Positions 1 to 11,985 of a stretch of DNA of 64,000 nucleotides are shown here, piece after piece. The DNA is from Owenia fusiformis (lineage: Eukaryota; Annelida; Polychaeta; Sabellida; Oweniidae): positions 64,001-128,000 of the forward strand of contig CAIIXF020000006.1 in assembly GCA_903813345.2 (NCBI GenBank), given 5' to 3'. Below the pieces are notes generated by a model, which made no database searches, was not told where the DNA came from, and saw only the letters and a program-made list of their open reading frames with translations. Numbering within the stretch: position 1 is the stretch's first letter; the number at the start of each line of letters is the position of its first letter. Made by a program: the position numbers and the translations under genes.

Positions 1-1331
1 AACCTTGAAGTCTACTTGTTCGCCCAAGAAAATGCCCACGCCCACGAAATGGCATTAATTTTATTATGATAATGTTACTTGCAAGTTTATATGGCCTATA
101 AACACAAGAGTTATAAGCGATCTGAGTCAACATCACAATGGAGGAATTAATCTACAAGGAAGTTTATGTTCGTCAGCTGCTGTTTTTGTTTTCCTCATCT
201 CCACAATTGAATTATATGAATCAGTTCCCCCAGATTCGTAATTTAATATTAATTAAATTTTTTCTAAAAAAGGGATTATATCAAAGTAATTGAGAATAAA
301 AAATATGAGACCCTCTCCTCATTCTATCATTATGAGGTCCTTCGGGGGGGGGGTCCTATGGGTTTTATAGGTATTCTGTAATGATTTACTTATTCTTTAT
401 TAGGAGGCCCCCATTTTATAGATATTATCATTAATATATTCGCAGACTGACAAAATTACTAACTCAAAGGTGACGCTCCAATGTCTATCAAACACAGTAG
501 GGCGTGGCGGGAGCTCATGGAAGTTAAAATTACAGAGTGGAACGTCATTATTGGACCCCATATTCGATTTAACAGAATTAATTATCATAATGTTTTTGCA
601 TGATATGTCCATAAATTTGGCCTACATGACATCAGATTTATGGAATCTGGTCAGGGTTTGTGATTATGCACTTTAATGCTATGTGTTAATAAACTTATGG
701 CAAACGAAAATAAATTAATCATGTTTAATAATGTAATGCAGCCAGCAAGCAGCGAACGCAAAGAAACAAAGGATCATACAACGGTTATATGACTTTATAT
801 AGTCCTCTATGAAAGTTCCCATGGCTGGTGGCATTCGGTAGTCAAAAAGATGATTAAAAGGAAACTCAAGTGGAATTGAGCACCGCCACCCATGGTGTTG
901 TCTCATTAATATTGCTCCGTAGAATACGAATACAATTGTAGTATTGAAATATGTCTTCGTTTCATACTTCAGAAAGGTATATACTGTCTTCTTTTCTCTG
1001 AGAAACTATCCTCGTCTTCGAAGCAAGGGAATTGATTTTTAAATATCCAAATAATTACTGTATGCATTTCTGAGTTGTAATCATCTTACGAAACCGGAAT
1101 TTACGCACTACGTACGTGCCAAGTATTTAGAATTAAAGGACGAAAGTGATAAAATCGAGAAAAGAAAAAAGATTATTTGTATTTTTTCTACCGGAAGACC
1201 GGCCATGTTGAAACGAAGACAAACTGTCTTCGCTTTCAGTTGACATCCCAGTGAATATAATAACTAGGGTGCTCATGCAAAAGTTTACTCATTTATACTT
1301 CTTGAACGGACGGATACAAATCAAAAGCCAA
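1..1331. other. Noncoding flank
   Basis: I see no convincing exon. Short open frames around 400-680 and 715-906 occur in overlapping opposite frames and match no domain I know. A run of ten G lies at 344-353. The promoter of the downstream secreted-protein gene should lie at the 3' end of this stretch, but I see no clear TATA box. Confidence 0.5.
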
Positions 1332-4300
1332 ATGGCACAATTTTTGTTCATTGTAATATGTTTAACTGGTGCTGTGATTGGAGAAGACCAAGATAATGGA
1401 AGGTAATTGAGTTTCTATTTAACATATTTTTCAAATATGAAATGACAGAGAACAACGTTTAAAATTTTAAGTTTTGTAAATGCTACGGAAAGGGTTTTCT
1501 TGGATATAACCTAGTTCAGTTACCATCTACAAAATAGTACGGTGTATATGTCAGCACAAGTGTCAAATGGGAATGAACAACGATGTCTTGTTGAACTCTA
1601 CAAATCAGGTGACAAGTGTGACAGTGTTCATTTCACCAACTATAAATAAAATCAGGTGCCAGGTTTCATAAATCATTCCAAATCCCACAACGTTAATATG
1701 CTGTATTATAAGTTATTTAGTCCTGTAAAATACTACCTATTATCAAAATATATATTTTGATTTTTAGAGCGAAACGCGAGATTTACAGTAATCTAAATGA
1801 TTCGGCGCTAGAGGCACCATTGATCATGACACGTAAGTTACTAATGAAGGCGTCTAAAAATAGTAGACAATGTTTACCTTAAATCAAATTTGCACTCAAA
1901 ATGATCGTTAGTTCAGCTATTTCTTAATCCAAAATGCAAATCCTACTTACTCAAGAGGTTATAAATGTTGAGAAGAAACCATATTTCATTGGTTCCATTC
2001 GAACAACAATCATTTTCGAAAGTAGCAGTTATAGTTGATTGGACTCCCTCTTATCCGTATTAAAGGATTGGTATCGATATGGTGGAATGGATTGAACACA
2101 TGTTTTTCTCAATCTAGTCATCAAACATTCTGAAAATTTTACACATCGTTAATTTAATGATCATACTTTGAATGGTTACACTTTAATTCAAAAAAGTATA
2201 TATTCTTTCTGTATATTGTTTCAGAAAACACTGTAGACATTTCTTTTGTTCCTGGTATCATATGTTCGGAATGAAATGAAACATCTATCTGAACTTCATT
2301 GGAACAAAATGACATATACACAACGTGTTTAGGTCTCTCAATATTGTATTTGTACAACGGAAAGTTTGGCTCATTTAAAAGAAAGTATCTTGTTGATTAA
2401 TGAAATAAAAGGTTTACTTTCATTTTTATCTACTCTAGGATTTTAATTTTTGAATACCTTTTGTTAAATGAACCAAACTTCCCCTTGTATAACTGCAATA
2501 TTGAGAGTGAGAGGTCTAAGAAAATGTTGTATATGCGATTTTGTTCCAACAAGGTTCGGAAAGGAACAATAAACAAGTGCACTAAAAAACAAAAAACGTT
2601 AACAAACAGTTCAAAATAATAGATATAACAGTTGGAAATATATATACTAGTAAATAATTTTGCATTAAATTGTTGTCAATCATTGACCATTACATGAAGG
2701 ACAGTGTTTCTTTACAGAATGTTTTCAATAAATGATTGAAGAGCATGTTTGTTAAACATCAAAACATCAAACATGTATGTTGAATTTAGTTCACCATTTC
2801 GATACCAATCCTTTGTTTTCGTGTCTTTGGATAAGATAGAGAGGCTTAACTTCATCACAGTACTCCTACAAATGCAACTAGAAACGTTCATGCATGTTGT
2901 GATACGACTGTACATGTTTTAGGTAAGACTTGTTCAGTATGGCAGGCAGAGGGAGTGGAATCCGATCATTTATTGGTCAATCCCAATGGAGACGGAGTGC
3001 CTTTAGGGGTTTTCTGCAACATGTCCACCACCCCCGCTACAATGGTACTAGAGCACGACCATATGGACAGAAAAACCATACGTGGACCCCGATGTAATTC
3101 AGTCGCTTGCGTCCGATCTGGAACAATTATGTATTTCTCTGCGTCGTTAGATCGATTGATTGAATTAATAGGGGCGTCCAGATCTTGCCAGCAGTATGTC
3201 AGGTAGACAAGTATATAATTATATATGGACAAATGAAGATACACATAGATGCTTTCAGACCACATTGGACCAATTTTCTATACGGTCTCTTGGAAAAAGC
3301 CGATCATTGATGATGGTCTATTTAACATGATTTGTTATAGGTACGAATGTTATAACAGTGGAATGGACTTTACTCGCTGGATGACCCATGACGACAGGCT
3401 CATGTCACATTGGGGCGGCTCCTTTCGGGCTACTGTGACGAAACTTAAGAATTATACTATGAGGCAAACTATTACTCCCGAAACCCCGAACGAGGCAACC
3501 AATATTACTACCGAGGCCCCGACTGATTTAACCACATGTGGATGTTTCCTAAGACGGAACTGCGTAAATGGTAAGCACAAAGGTCAAACAGTTTTGGATT
3601 CCAATTATGAATCACGAAGTAAGACTGATGGAAAATGCATATTATGTAAAGATAATGTAGACGACTCTATCCAACACAGATTTGTAGAATGTTCTTTCTT
3701 TGTAAATAAATAACTTCTATTTTCATTTGTCTGGTAACTTCTATTGTAAGACAAATGCAATGAGAATGTGTTTAATTATTTTATATCCCGTACCTCTAAC
3801 TTTATTTTATGTTAGGTGATGATGTTCTTACTCAATGGGGCACGATCAATTTTATTTAGTAGTAGAAGTAGATGGACTGGTAAAACAATTTTTAACAAAG
3901 ATTTTTAAACCTGACTTACCTGACTATTTTATATATTTAGAACATGTATGTAGACGCACCTAAATATTTTTAGTGTTCCACTGATAGCTAGTATGTTTGA
4001 ATAATAAATAAATAAATAAATTTACGACTTAAATATTTAAAAAAATCATGCACGTTTTCCGTCTTGGAAAGCCTATGCTTTTGACTGGAATCGTACCAAA
4101 ACATCCATAAATCGTTTCTGAAACTGGATATATTTGTTCTTATTTGAGTCACTACTGGGTTGCTTTTAGACACATTATCAAAGATCACTGGTGATCCGCT
4201 CGATTACGCTGGTTACCGAAACGGTTCGTTTTGGTAACAAAATGTCGGATCGTCGAAGGAACGATTTTTCTTTTTTCCTTATTTCACGCGTTATAGGCAG

Positions 4301-7300
4301 AATCCCAACGACGTTTTTCCTCACAAACGTATATCTGCATCATATGTTTTAGAAAATGTACATGTTTGCGAAAAAATAGCTCAGAAGACAACAGAATCGT
4401 CGATTTAATTCCTCACTTAAGTTACATAAACGGTTTGGGTTAAAAGTGCAGATCTTAACTGTTTTTCGAAAAACCGTTTATGAAACTTAAGTTAGGAATT
4501 AAATCGACGATTCTGTTGTCTTCTGAATTATTTGTTCGCAAATATGTACATTTTCTTAAACATATGATACCGATACACGTTTGTATTAAAAATGTCGTGG
4601 GAATTCTGCCTACAACGTGTGAAATAAGGAAGAAAAATCGAACCTTCGATGTTCCGACATTTTGTTACCAAAACGAACCGTTTCGGTAACCAGCGTAATC
4701 GAGTATATCACCAGTGAAAGATGTGCCCTATTAAACACTTTCTAGGAAAAACGTTGTGAATGCTAATGAGTTGACCTGCTTATTCAGTGAAACTACCATT
4801 CTGATACTCATAGCATCTTCCTGTTTCACCTGAAATATGCTCTGATATTATGATACATCAGATGGGGAGAATTATGTCTGTCAATAAGGGTGATAGTTAC
4901 CATGTAATCATTTACCTTAATGTCAATACATAAATAATTGGCATTGTGTTTAACAGCAGATATTAGAACAGGCACAGGTACACAAGTTTTATGACCCCAA
5001 TTAGATGAAATATGAGCTGGGATGAAAGATCTCAAAAATCCTCAATTTTTGGCTCTCCTGGATCTCCAAATCAAGCTCATTATATCATGGCATTCATCGA
5101 CGGAAAATGTGATTTCTTTAAATTTCGTGCAATGATGCAATATAAGTATACAACTTAGTGTTTTTTCATTTAATATTTTGAAAAAACTAAACCCAGTACC
5201 CCAGTAAGAAACTGGATATTATATCTCTGGAGAATGAAAACTGGGAAAATTTGGAGTTATAAGAATAAATTCAAGTAGTATGTCTAATCATGTCTTATAT
5301 ACACGTTACTCCCCCCCTCCATCCACTCCCCCCTCCATCCAATATTAATTTATTTCGATTATTTTTTGTATAACGCATGGATACTAACTTTAAAAAGTGA
5401 GCAATGTCATGCGTTGTGATAATAACGTCCCTTATACTTTTTATGACAGGTCCAGCTGTAGACCATTGTTGCCTGATTTATAGCAAAAACATTGACTTTT
5501 GCACGTTGGTGATGATGCGCCTTTTTTAATAGATCTCATATCTTAGAAGCGCGTATCAGTTCAAAAAATACTAGAAGACCTAACATATTGTCCCATGCAT
5601 TGCGCCTATTCATTTGGCAATGCAGTTGTAAATTTTCTCTTGAAAAAATAAATCTTCTAAATTTGTTGAGTTTTCTTGCAGAAATCGCCTACTCCCCCCT
5701 CTATCCATTTTGTACGATCACCGGGAGTGATTCTACATACATGTATATATCAACACAGGAAAATTCAAGATGATTCCACTATAAGTGTTATCTTATTTAC
5801 ATTTTTGGACATACTGTATTTCGTTTGAAGGTAAACTTTGCAATTGTAACAATTTCGACAACAGATGGTACGTAGACGATGGTTACTTGTTTTCGGAGAC
5901 GACCCCAGCTGTAGCCATTGATCTTCCTATTAAAGAGGTCAGCTTTGGGAGTTTCCCGTGGTCTGATTCGATTGGACACTATACAATCGGCCCTCTAACA
6001 TGTATGGACAAAGGTAGGACAGAAATTGGTAACCATTTCCGAGTGATTTTATTTTTCTACTTTGGTTTCCTGAATTAATTGTCCTTCAATGTGAAGTTTT
6101 CACAACAATTTACTGATGAAATCGAACGCTCGAACAATAAGGACTCTTAATTTTAGAACAATAAGTTCAGAACTTATGGCACAACCCTCGTAAAAGTGAA
6201 CTTTTTATACACACAGACAGAAAATAACTTGCTCTCAATTTAGTTCGTGGATGTCCGATTGCGCCCTCTTTTGATAACTCAGTGAACGACGCTGATATGT
6301 TAGGCCACATGGCTGGAGACGATGTCAATTACACATGCAGCAATGGATTCATCAGCTCAGGGTCTCTTTCTCTGAAGTGTGGCGATGGTGGCGCTTGGGA
6401 GAAAAAAACGATTATATGCGAAAGTAAGGCACTGTTTTGTCACTTTTGCAGATCCAAAACAGCCCAAAGCAGCATGCTCATTGGTCTTCACCAATAAAGA
6501 CTATGATCTATATCATACGTCCACCACATTTGTTTAACCTGATTAATACAATCACATTCTTTGTATTTTTTCGTGAGCCCAAAAACGCATCAACGTATCT
6601 AGTCAATCAACCTAGAGACGAAAAAGCGAAACTTTAGGTTTGAAAAGTAAAAATTTTAAAGTTTGTTTATATTTTGTCATAAAGGGATTAACTGTGGCGA
6701 CCCAGGTAATTCTACAACCACAAACCGAGCGTTAGATGGTACGTTGTATGGCGACACGGTAAATTATACGTGTAAACAAGGGTATTTTGAACGTAGTCTT
6801 TGCAAATCGACGCCCATGGATAACATGAAATAAGCGAAAAACTGTCGAGTTTGAAATTCAAAACTTCATAAAATTTAGTAATTTGTTTCTTTTCCTCGTT
6901 AGGGCATGCTCTACATTGCGCAACAACCTTGGTGTATATAAATGTAACCTACATACGATCATACAAAGTCAACTAAGCATTGTAAACCACTTAATATGTT
7001 CTACTCAAGCCATAATAATGTATTTTGAATTTGCGGATACGCCAAAAATTGATAGACAGTTACGCGAACCTCGTTCATATATGTAAAACCGAATCATTTC
7101 ATATCGCTTGTGATCCAAAATTGAAATGTTTTTCAACCGGATTTGAGTTTTGTAAGCTATAATAGATGAAATCGTATTATTACCACCTTGCAGGGCCTGT
7201 TCTAGGGGTTTTAGTACTAGTTGAGAAGGCATTTAAATTGCTATATTGACGTGAGCAATATTGTGTCGGGCGTTAATGACTTTAGTCGGGCAATAATGAT

Positions 7301-10300
7301 ATTATCCACCCGGCTATGTTTCCCGGGAAAAGTGATATCGTTCAGTGCGTAAGATTTTCTATTTCAAATTTGCTATTTCAGCCCTGGGCATTAACGGTGG
7401 TAATAATGGTAATAACGTCATTTCTGCGGGCAAAATAGTGAAATATTGGACCTTGGGCCTGCGGCCCTTGGTCCAATATTTCACTATATTGCCCGCAGAA
7501 ATGACGTTATTGTACTATTATGAAGATGGTGACATAAACAGCTAAATATGATTTGTAATAATGGTAATATATGTCTAATGTCACTCATGACATCATCAAT
7601 TAATTTGGAGTTGTTTTCTTCCGTCGCCTGTTCGTTGTTACTAATTTCTTCCTTTGCCTCTTCATTACAATCATTTTCACTTTCATTGGCTTTCGCTATT
7701 TTTTCCTTGCCCTATAGAGGCTCAAGCAAGAGCGTCTCTTGCGAGTCCTGAAAACAAATACAGGCAGTTCACACATAGAGAGCTATCCATCTAGGGACCT
7801 TGACTTGACAGGAACTTGCATGTAACCGTCCGCTAACATCTAATGTAAAACTAATACAATGCGTTGCTGTCCATAAAAAAAGCATGCAATACATACGTAT
7901 CTGTCTAACGACCTTGCGATTGAAACCTTATTATCTACAATATTTACCACATTTCTGTTCTGCATTTGTCATTTTATGGCTTGTTTATACACAGTTTACG
8001 TACAGTTAGTATTTTGAGTGGCTCTGAGGCACATATACTGAGAAAACACGAAAAATGACTAAAAATTATGAACTTCGAAATCTCAGCTGGGTAGGTTTAC
8101 AGCTTATATTCTGCTTCTTGTAGACCACACGACAGATTTAACTCAATCTTTATAACCATTCACATATGCATCACCGAATGGAACTAGTTGAAAAGGAAAG
8201 CTTATCTGTGAATCTTGCCTACAGGCGAAAAAGAGGACATGCTGTCTTTCCCGTCCGCCATTTTTTGTTATCGTTACCGCAAAATTTGGCCAATTGCCTT
8301 GTCGTATCTGTCATGCTATAACACCGTGATATTTCTGGAGTACATTCTGGTCACATTTGAAAACCTTTCTCTGGGACTTTAACCTGATCTCCTACTGTTT
8401 ACGTTTTGTATTAAAGCTGGGATGATTGCTTTCTCCGCCACATCATCCAGCGGTTACCTTTATTCCTCCTCGAGCTCCAACCCAGTGCCTTTCGACCTTG
8501 CCTCTGTGAATCTAGGAGATGCATATTCTACGTCAAGAGGTAACATACAATCACATATTTGGTGATTAAGATTTGACGTGCGGAATGAAATTTTCCATTT
8601 TCTGCATCAAAAATGAATAACAAAATTCAAATTAATTTTTGGGATTCTTTACGTAACTTGCTGTTCATGCTTTGGGCGTCAAGATGTCTTTTAGTTGGCT
8701 TAACCTGTAGAATCTCTTTTAAAATTGTACATTTTACTAAGCATCATAACGTTTGACTGAAACTACAATCTATATACTCTTCTCTATTAGGCGAGTAGGA
8801 AATCCCCAAAAAGACCTTATTTAGAGGAGTTTAAAGTTTATATGGTCTATAGTCACCAAAATGAAAATAGTCAGAAATGTTATCATACCATGCAACGATG
8901 AAAAATCAAAATCTAAACACTTTTGCATTTTTTGTAGGTGTCTTCACAGCACCATTTGAAGGTTTGTACCATGTTGATGTCCATCTGGCTACATACAGGT
9001 CGGGCAGCATGTATGCGTACATCGTTGTCAATGGAAGAAGTGTCAGAACAATATATGTCGAGCAATACTCTGGCTATCGTAACGTGAGTTTTACTGAAAG
9101 GATTGGTAGCGATTTGGTGAACTGAATTCAATATTATTTTTCTCTTAAACCAATTATTTAAAATATTCTGTAAAAAATACCATCCTCTATGTAATTGTAA
9201 CTGATCGACAATGATTTGATTTGAAAATTATTCATGTATATTCTATATAATTGTTTTTGTGAACAATCTTTGATTTTTTGTGCAATTATTTTTTGTTTTT
9301 TTCTACCAATTCTTGAAAATGAAATGAAATATCTATCCGAACCTCATTGGAGCAAAATGGCACAGATTCAACATTTTCTTAGATCTCTCAATATCATAGT
9401 TACATACAAAGGAAAGTTTGGTTCATTTAAAAAAGTATCCCAAAAATAAAATAAAAAACCAAAATAGATAAAATTAAAGTAAACCTTTTATTCCATTAAC
9501 AAGATACATATTCTAAATAAACCAAACTTTCCTTTGTGCAATTACAATATAGAGAGACCTAAAAACGTTGTGTATATTTATTTCCAACGAGGTTCAGACA
9601 GATGTTTCATTTCATTCCGAACAATATAGTAAAGGAAAAAGAACTGTCTGATATGTTTTCTAAAACTGTACATGTACTATTGAAAAGTAGTTTTACAAAT
9701 GATGACTGGAAAAGAGAAACGTGTTCAATTTAGTTCACCATATCGCTACCAAGCCTTTGATGATGACTTCTAATTTGAATTTGTAATAGATTATTACATG
9801 CTTAGGTACCTTAGTATAATCACTATTCTAATTCTATGCAATTTATTATTTATTCATCAATTATATATTATTCTCGCGTAACCATTGTGTCACTGGCCAT
9901 CCATAGGCAGAGACCAGTACAATGCAATACATGCAATTTTCCGAGTGAAACATAACTAACGGCCATTCATCAATCGAGAATTAGAGGACGACTAAAATTC
10001 GATTGGAATGGTCAAGTACCCCCTCCTCCTGCAGCCCATAAAGGAAATTATATAGCAGATGAAAATTACATAATTATACATAACGAATGGCCTATCAAAG
10101 ATGGACTCATTTTCCTGATTTTGAATAATTGCAGTATTAACTGGACATAATGACTATGCACATGATATTTGGTGGGTTTTATATCTTAATTATAGGATGC
10201 AGGAATTTCGCAACAATTATATTACATTCAAAAATGGAAAATGATAATTCAGAAACAATTCAGCGTTAAAATTCAATTTGCTTCCATTTTCAAGCTGATT

Positions 10301-10480
10301 GTCTACATGCTGATGCACAATGAAACATGCATATGATTTCAGAGAGGCAGCACTAGTGTTCTACTTCAGTTGAGTAAGGGACACACTGTGAATATAGCAC
10401 TTAGCTCATCCTATCACGTAACTCTTGGTCAAGAATCAACGTTCAGTGGCTTTCTTCTTCATCACGGCAATGGGAATTAG
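1332..10480 (+). CDS. Secreted protein: CNTNAP/fibrinogen-like region, sushi domain, C1q domain
   Basis: Nine exons: 1332-1402, 1768-1832, 2923-3202, 3341-3570, 5831-6013, 6244-6423, 8417-8539, 8938-9083, 10343-10480. All junctions are GT-AG with matching phases, giving 471 aa. Residues 1-17 are a signal peptide (MAQFLFIVICLTGAVIG). Residues about 48-276 match the cysteine-rich fibrinogen-like region of contactin-associated proteins: FCNM, SRSCQQYVRYEC, the CGCFLRRNC segment, the CNCNNFDNRWYVDDG segment and IGPLTC, with a Thr-rich insert before CGC. Residues 277-336 are one sushi/CCP domain with four Cys and the GAW tryptophan. Residues 337-471 are a C1q domain (AGMIAFSA, FDLASVNLGDAYS, GVFTAPFEGLYHVDV, final FSGFLLHHG). 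There is no collagen stalk. From family knowledge it is probably an extracellular pattern-recognition or complement-like lectin; the ligand is unknown. A polyadenylation signal follows at 10549. Confidence 0.82.
2063..2814. mobile_element. Foldback element, copy 1 (intron 2)
   Basis: The ends are near-perfect 23-bp inverted repeats (AAAGGATTGGTATCGATATG at the left) and the arms remain complementary inward for about 300 bp, including the AACTTCATTGGAACAAAATG block and its inverse. No coding capacity, so a nonautonomous MITE-like element. A diverged copy lies in a later intron of the same gene and a single arm near 54.8 kb. Confidence 0.75.
3620..3713 (+). repeat. Possible LINE 3'-end fragment
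   Basis: Just past the donor of exon 4, the open frame continues as KCILCKDNVDDSIQHRFVEC and a stop. The CxxC...H...C pattern resembles the zinc-binding tail of LINE reverse transcriptases. It is short, so the assignment is tentative. It explains why the frame stays open beyond the exon. Confidence 0.3.
4184..4717. mobile_element. Long foldback (hairpin) element in intron 4
   Basis: A palindromic insertion of about 534 bp whose halves are near-complementary over some 240 bp each. Outer ends are ATCACTGGTGAT and its inverse. Inside are matching CGATTACGCTGGTTACCG and CGTCGATTTAATTCC blocks and their inverses, around a short centre near 4450. No protein coding capacity. Confidence 0.8.
4797..5088. 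repeat. Dispersed repeat, family R300, copy 1
   Basis: About 292 bp nearly identical to 20684-20995 in the same orientation, from CATTCTGATACTCATAGC to TCAAGCTCATTATATCAT. One copy lies in an intron of the C1q gene and the other in intron 3 of the second paralogue downstream. No ends typical of a known class seen. Confidence 0.75.
5308..5735. repeat. Single arm of the pyrimidine-rich foldback family
   Basis: Starts with repeated CTCCATCC/CCCCCCTCC pyrimidine tracts and ends near GATCACCGGGAGTGA. It matches the right half of the complete foldback at 52313-53332, including ATAGCAAAAACATTGACTTT and the block around CACGTTGG. It sits directly upstream of exon 5. Confidence 0.65.
6685..6833 (+). 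pseudogene. Decayed second sushi exon
   Basis: After a possible acceptor (ATAAAG at 6679-6684) the frame reads INCGDPGNSTTTNRALDG, then LYGDTVNYTCKQGYF, which is the first half of a sushi domain. It then meets a stop before the third and fourth Cys and the Trp appear, and no donor restores them. The neighbouring sushi exon is phase 1-1, so skipping this remnant keeps the reading frame. I read it as a relic of a two-sushi ancestor. Confidence 0.65.
7411..7511. repeat. Near-perfect 100-bp palindrome
   Basis: AATAACGTCATTTCTGCGGG at the left is mirrored by its inverse at the right. The centre is a GGGCCTGCGGCCC-like core and the arms contain AATATTTCAC and its inverse. It can form a single long hairpin. 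Similar palindromes with a CGCAGGC-type or GCAG centre occur at 45484-45654, 51405-51512 and 61440-61545. Confidence 0.8.
7545..7721 (-). other. Glu-rich open stretch, unknown
   Basis: Read on the minus strand from an AG at 7722-7723, the frame stays open for about 59 codons with acidic coding-like composition (GKEKIAKANESEND, then NEEAKEEISNNEQATEEN). It lies next to the palindrome at 7411-7511 inside an intron of the C1q gene. It could be a captured exon, part of a mobile element or chance. No start codon or domain is visible. Confidence 0.25.
9097..9758. mobile_element. Foldback element, copy 2 (intron 8)
   Basis: Same family as 2063-2814. Left end AAAGGATTGGTAGCGATTTG is matched by its inverse at the right end with few differences. 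Inner arms carry the GAAATGAAATATCTATCCGA block and its inverse. It begins only 13 bp after the exon 8 donor at 9084. Confidence 0.75.
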
Positions 10481-10548
10481 AGTGGCCAACAGACTCGAGC
10501 ATGTATGTGCCAATCAGAAATGTCAAGAACTAGAAGAAAGAATAGGAC

Positions 10549-10554
10549 AATAAA
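10549..10554 (+). terminator. Polyadenylation signal AATAAA
   Basis: AATAAA about 70 bp after the stop codon of the C1q/sushi gene, in the right place for its 3' end. Confidence 0.5.
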
Positions 10555-10816
10555 ATATATTTAAAGATTGTAGATGCAGAATGCCTAACTGTCAAACTCG
10601 GGCTGTAGTTTACTGGTTAACAACCCCCGTCTCATTTCCATCAACTGGTATCAAATAAGTCTCGCCAACAATGATGAAAGTAAACGTTTCTATGCAACAT
10701 ATTCTTTTCTAAAAGACGAGTATTAAAACATAAAATGCATCGGAACCTAAATTGTCATAACTAGGTCAACACTAAACCACCTGCTTTGCTATTCCCTATG
10801 ATACTACTCTCTTAAG

Positions 10817-11218
10817 AATTATGGATTAGGGCCCCACCTTGGCACTTTTTGAAAAATGTGAGGCTTATTTTCTTGTTTTTCTCAACTTAAACAAATCGTA
10901 AGTCTCCTCTACACTATATTAACTATTTCTGAAAAGGGGATGGGTATTGAAATGCGTTAAACTAAAAAACCACATATCCCATGTTATTTTCCCATAGGGA
11001 AAACTCGTGCTATCCATTGTTTTCAGCATCATTTTGGTCATCGAAAATTGATATCTTCAAAACTAGACTTTCAATACCATTATATTTTTGAAGATGTTTT
11101 AGACCCCTTGTTGAATAATCTTTTCATGCAATAAAAATCAGAAAAAGGAGATCCTCTTTTGAGTAAATAGGTTCAATATTTTGAAAAAAATGTTGACATG
11201 GGGTCCCTATTCATAATT
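10817..11218. mobile_element. Short TIR element, noncoding
   Basis: The left end AATTATGGATTAGGGCCCCA is imperfectly inverted at the right end (GGGGTCCCTATTCATAATT). About 400 bp with no coding potential; consistent with a MITE. Confidence 0.5.
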
Positions 11219-11389
11219 TTTCGAATTGTTCAATTGATATTTTTATCATTATGGGTACTTCACTTGAAAGAAAACATATTGTTTTAATAAAAACTACTGT
11301 ATTTATGCCCAGAAAGTACTCATGGTGAAAGATATGACTGTCTAAAATCACTTGCCATACTGCACATGGTATTTTGTAAACAAAGTATA

Positions 11390-11985
11390 TTGATAATCTA
11401 TAAATCAAGGTGCCTGTACATTTTTAAGCAAATTGCTGATGAAATAATTGTGAAGGTATGACAAAAAAGCTGAATTCCTTTTTGAATCTGCAACATATTT
11501 TGCTGAAGCTTGTAGACTTTATTGATAACCTAGAAATCAAGGTAACTGTACAATTTTAAGCAAATTGATGGAATACTTGTGAAGTTATGATGTAAAAAAA
11601 AGCTAAAAGCCTGATTTTTCTGCAATAAGAGTGGCGGCCATTTTGAATCTTTGCGACATATTTTGCCGAAACTTGTAGACATTGTTGATAATCTTAGAAA
11701 TAAACGTACCTGTATAATTTCAAGCAAATTAATGGAATACTTGTGGAGTTATGACCAAAGACAAGTTGAAAACTTATTGATTTTTCAGCAATAAAAGTGG
11801 CGGCCATTTTGAATCTTTACGACTTGTTTTGCCGAAACTATGCCTTATTGATAACCTATAAATTTAGGTACCTGTACAATTTCAAGCAAAATTGGTGGAA
11901 ACTTGTGGAGTTATAACCAAAAGAAGTTGAAAACCTGATTTTTACGCCATAAAAATGGCCGCCATTTTGGAACAAGGCGAGCTTT
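11390..11985. repeat. Degenerate tandem repeat, about 4 units of 130-166 bp
   Basis: The motif around GATAACCTAGAAATCAAGGT recurs near 11394, 11525, 11691 and 11853. Each is followed by a CTGTACAATTT-like and a CAAGCAAATTGATGGA-like segment, and later units carry GTGGCGGCCATTTTGAATC. Related in style to the larger GGCCATTTTGAA arrays at 48.97-50.05 and 57.5-58.9 kb. Confidence 0.65.

Noticed and set aside
400-906. Overlapping 60-70-codon frames on both strands
   Set aside because: No domain, no splice context and overlapping on opposite strands; consistent with chance.
3249-3713. A 154-codon plus-strand frame as a separate gene
   Set aside because: Its middle is exon 4 of the C1q/sushi gene with good splice sites; the ends are intron, the last part probably a LINE tail.
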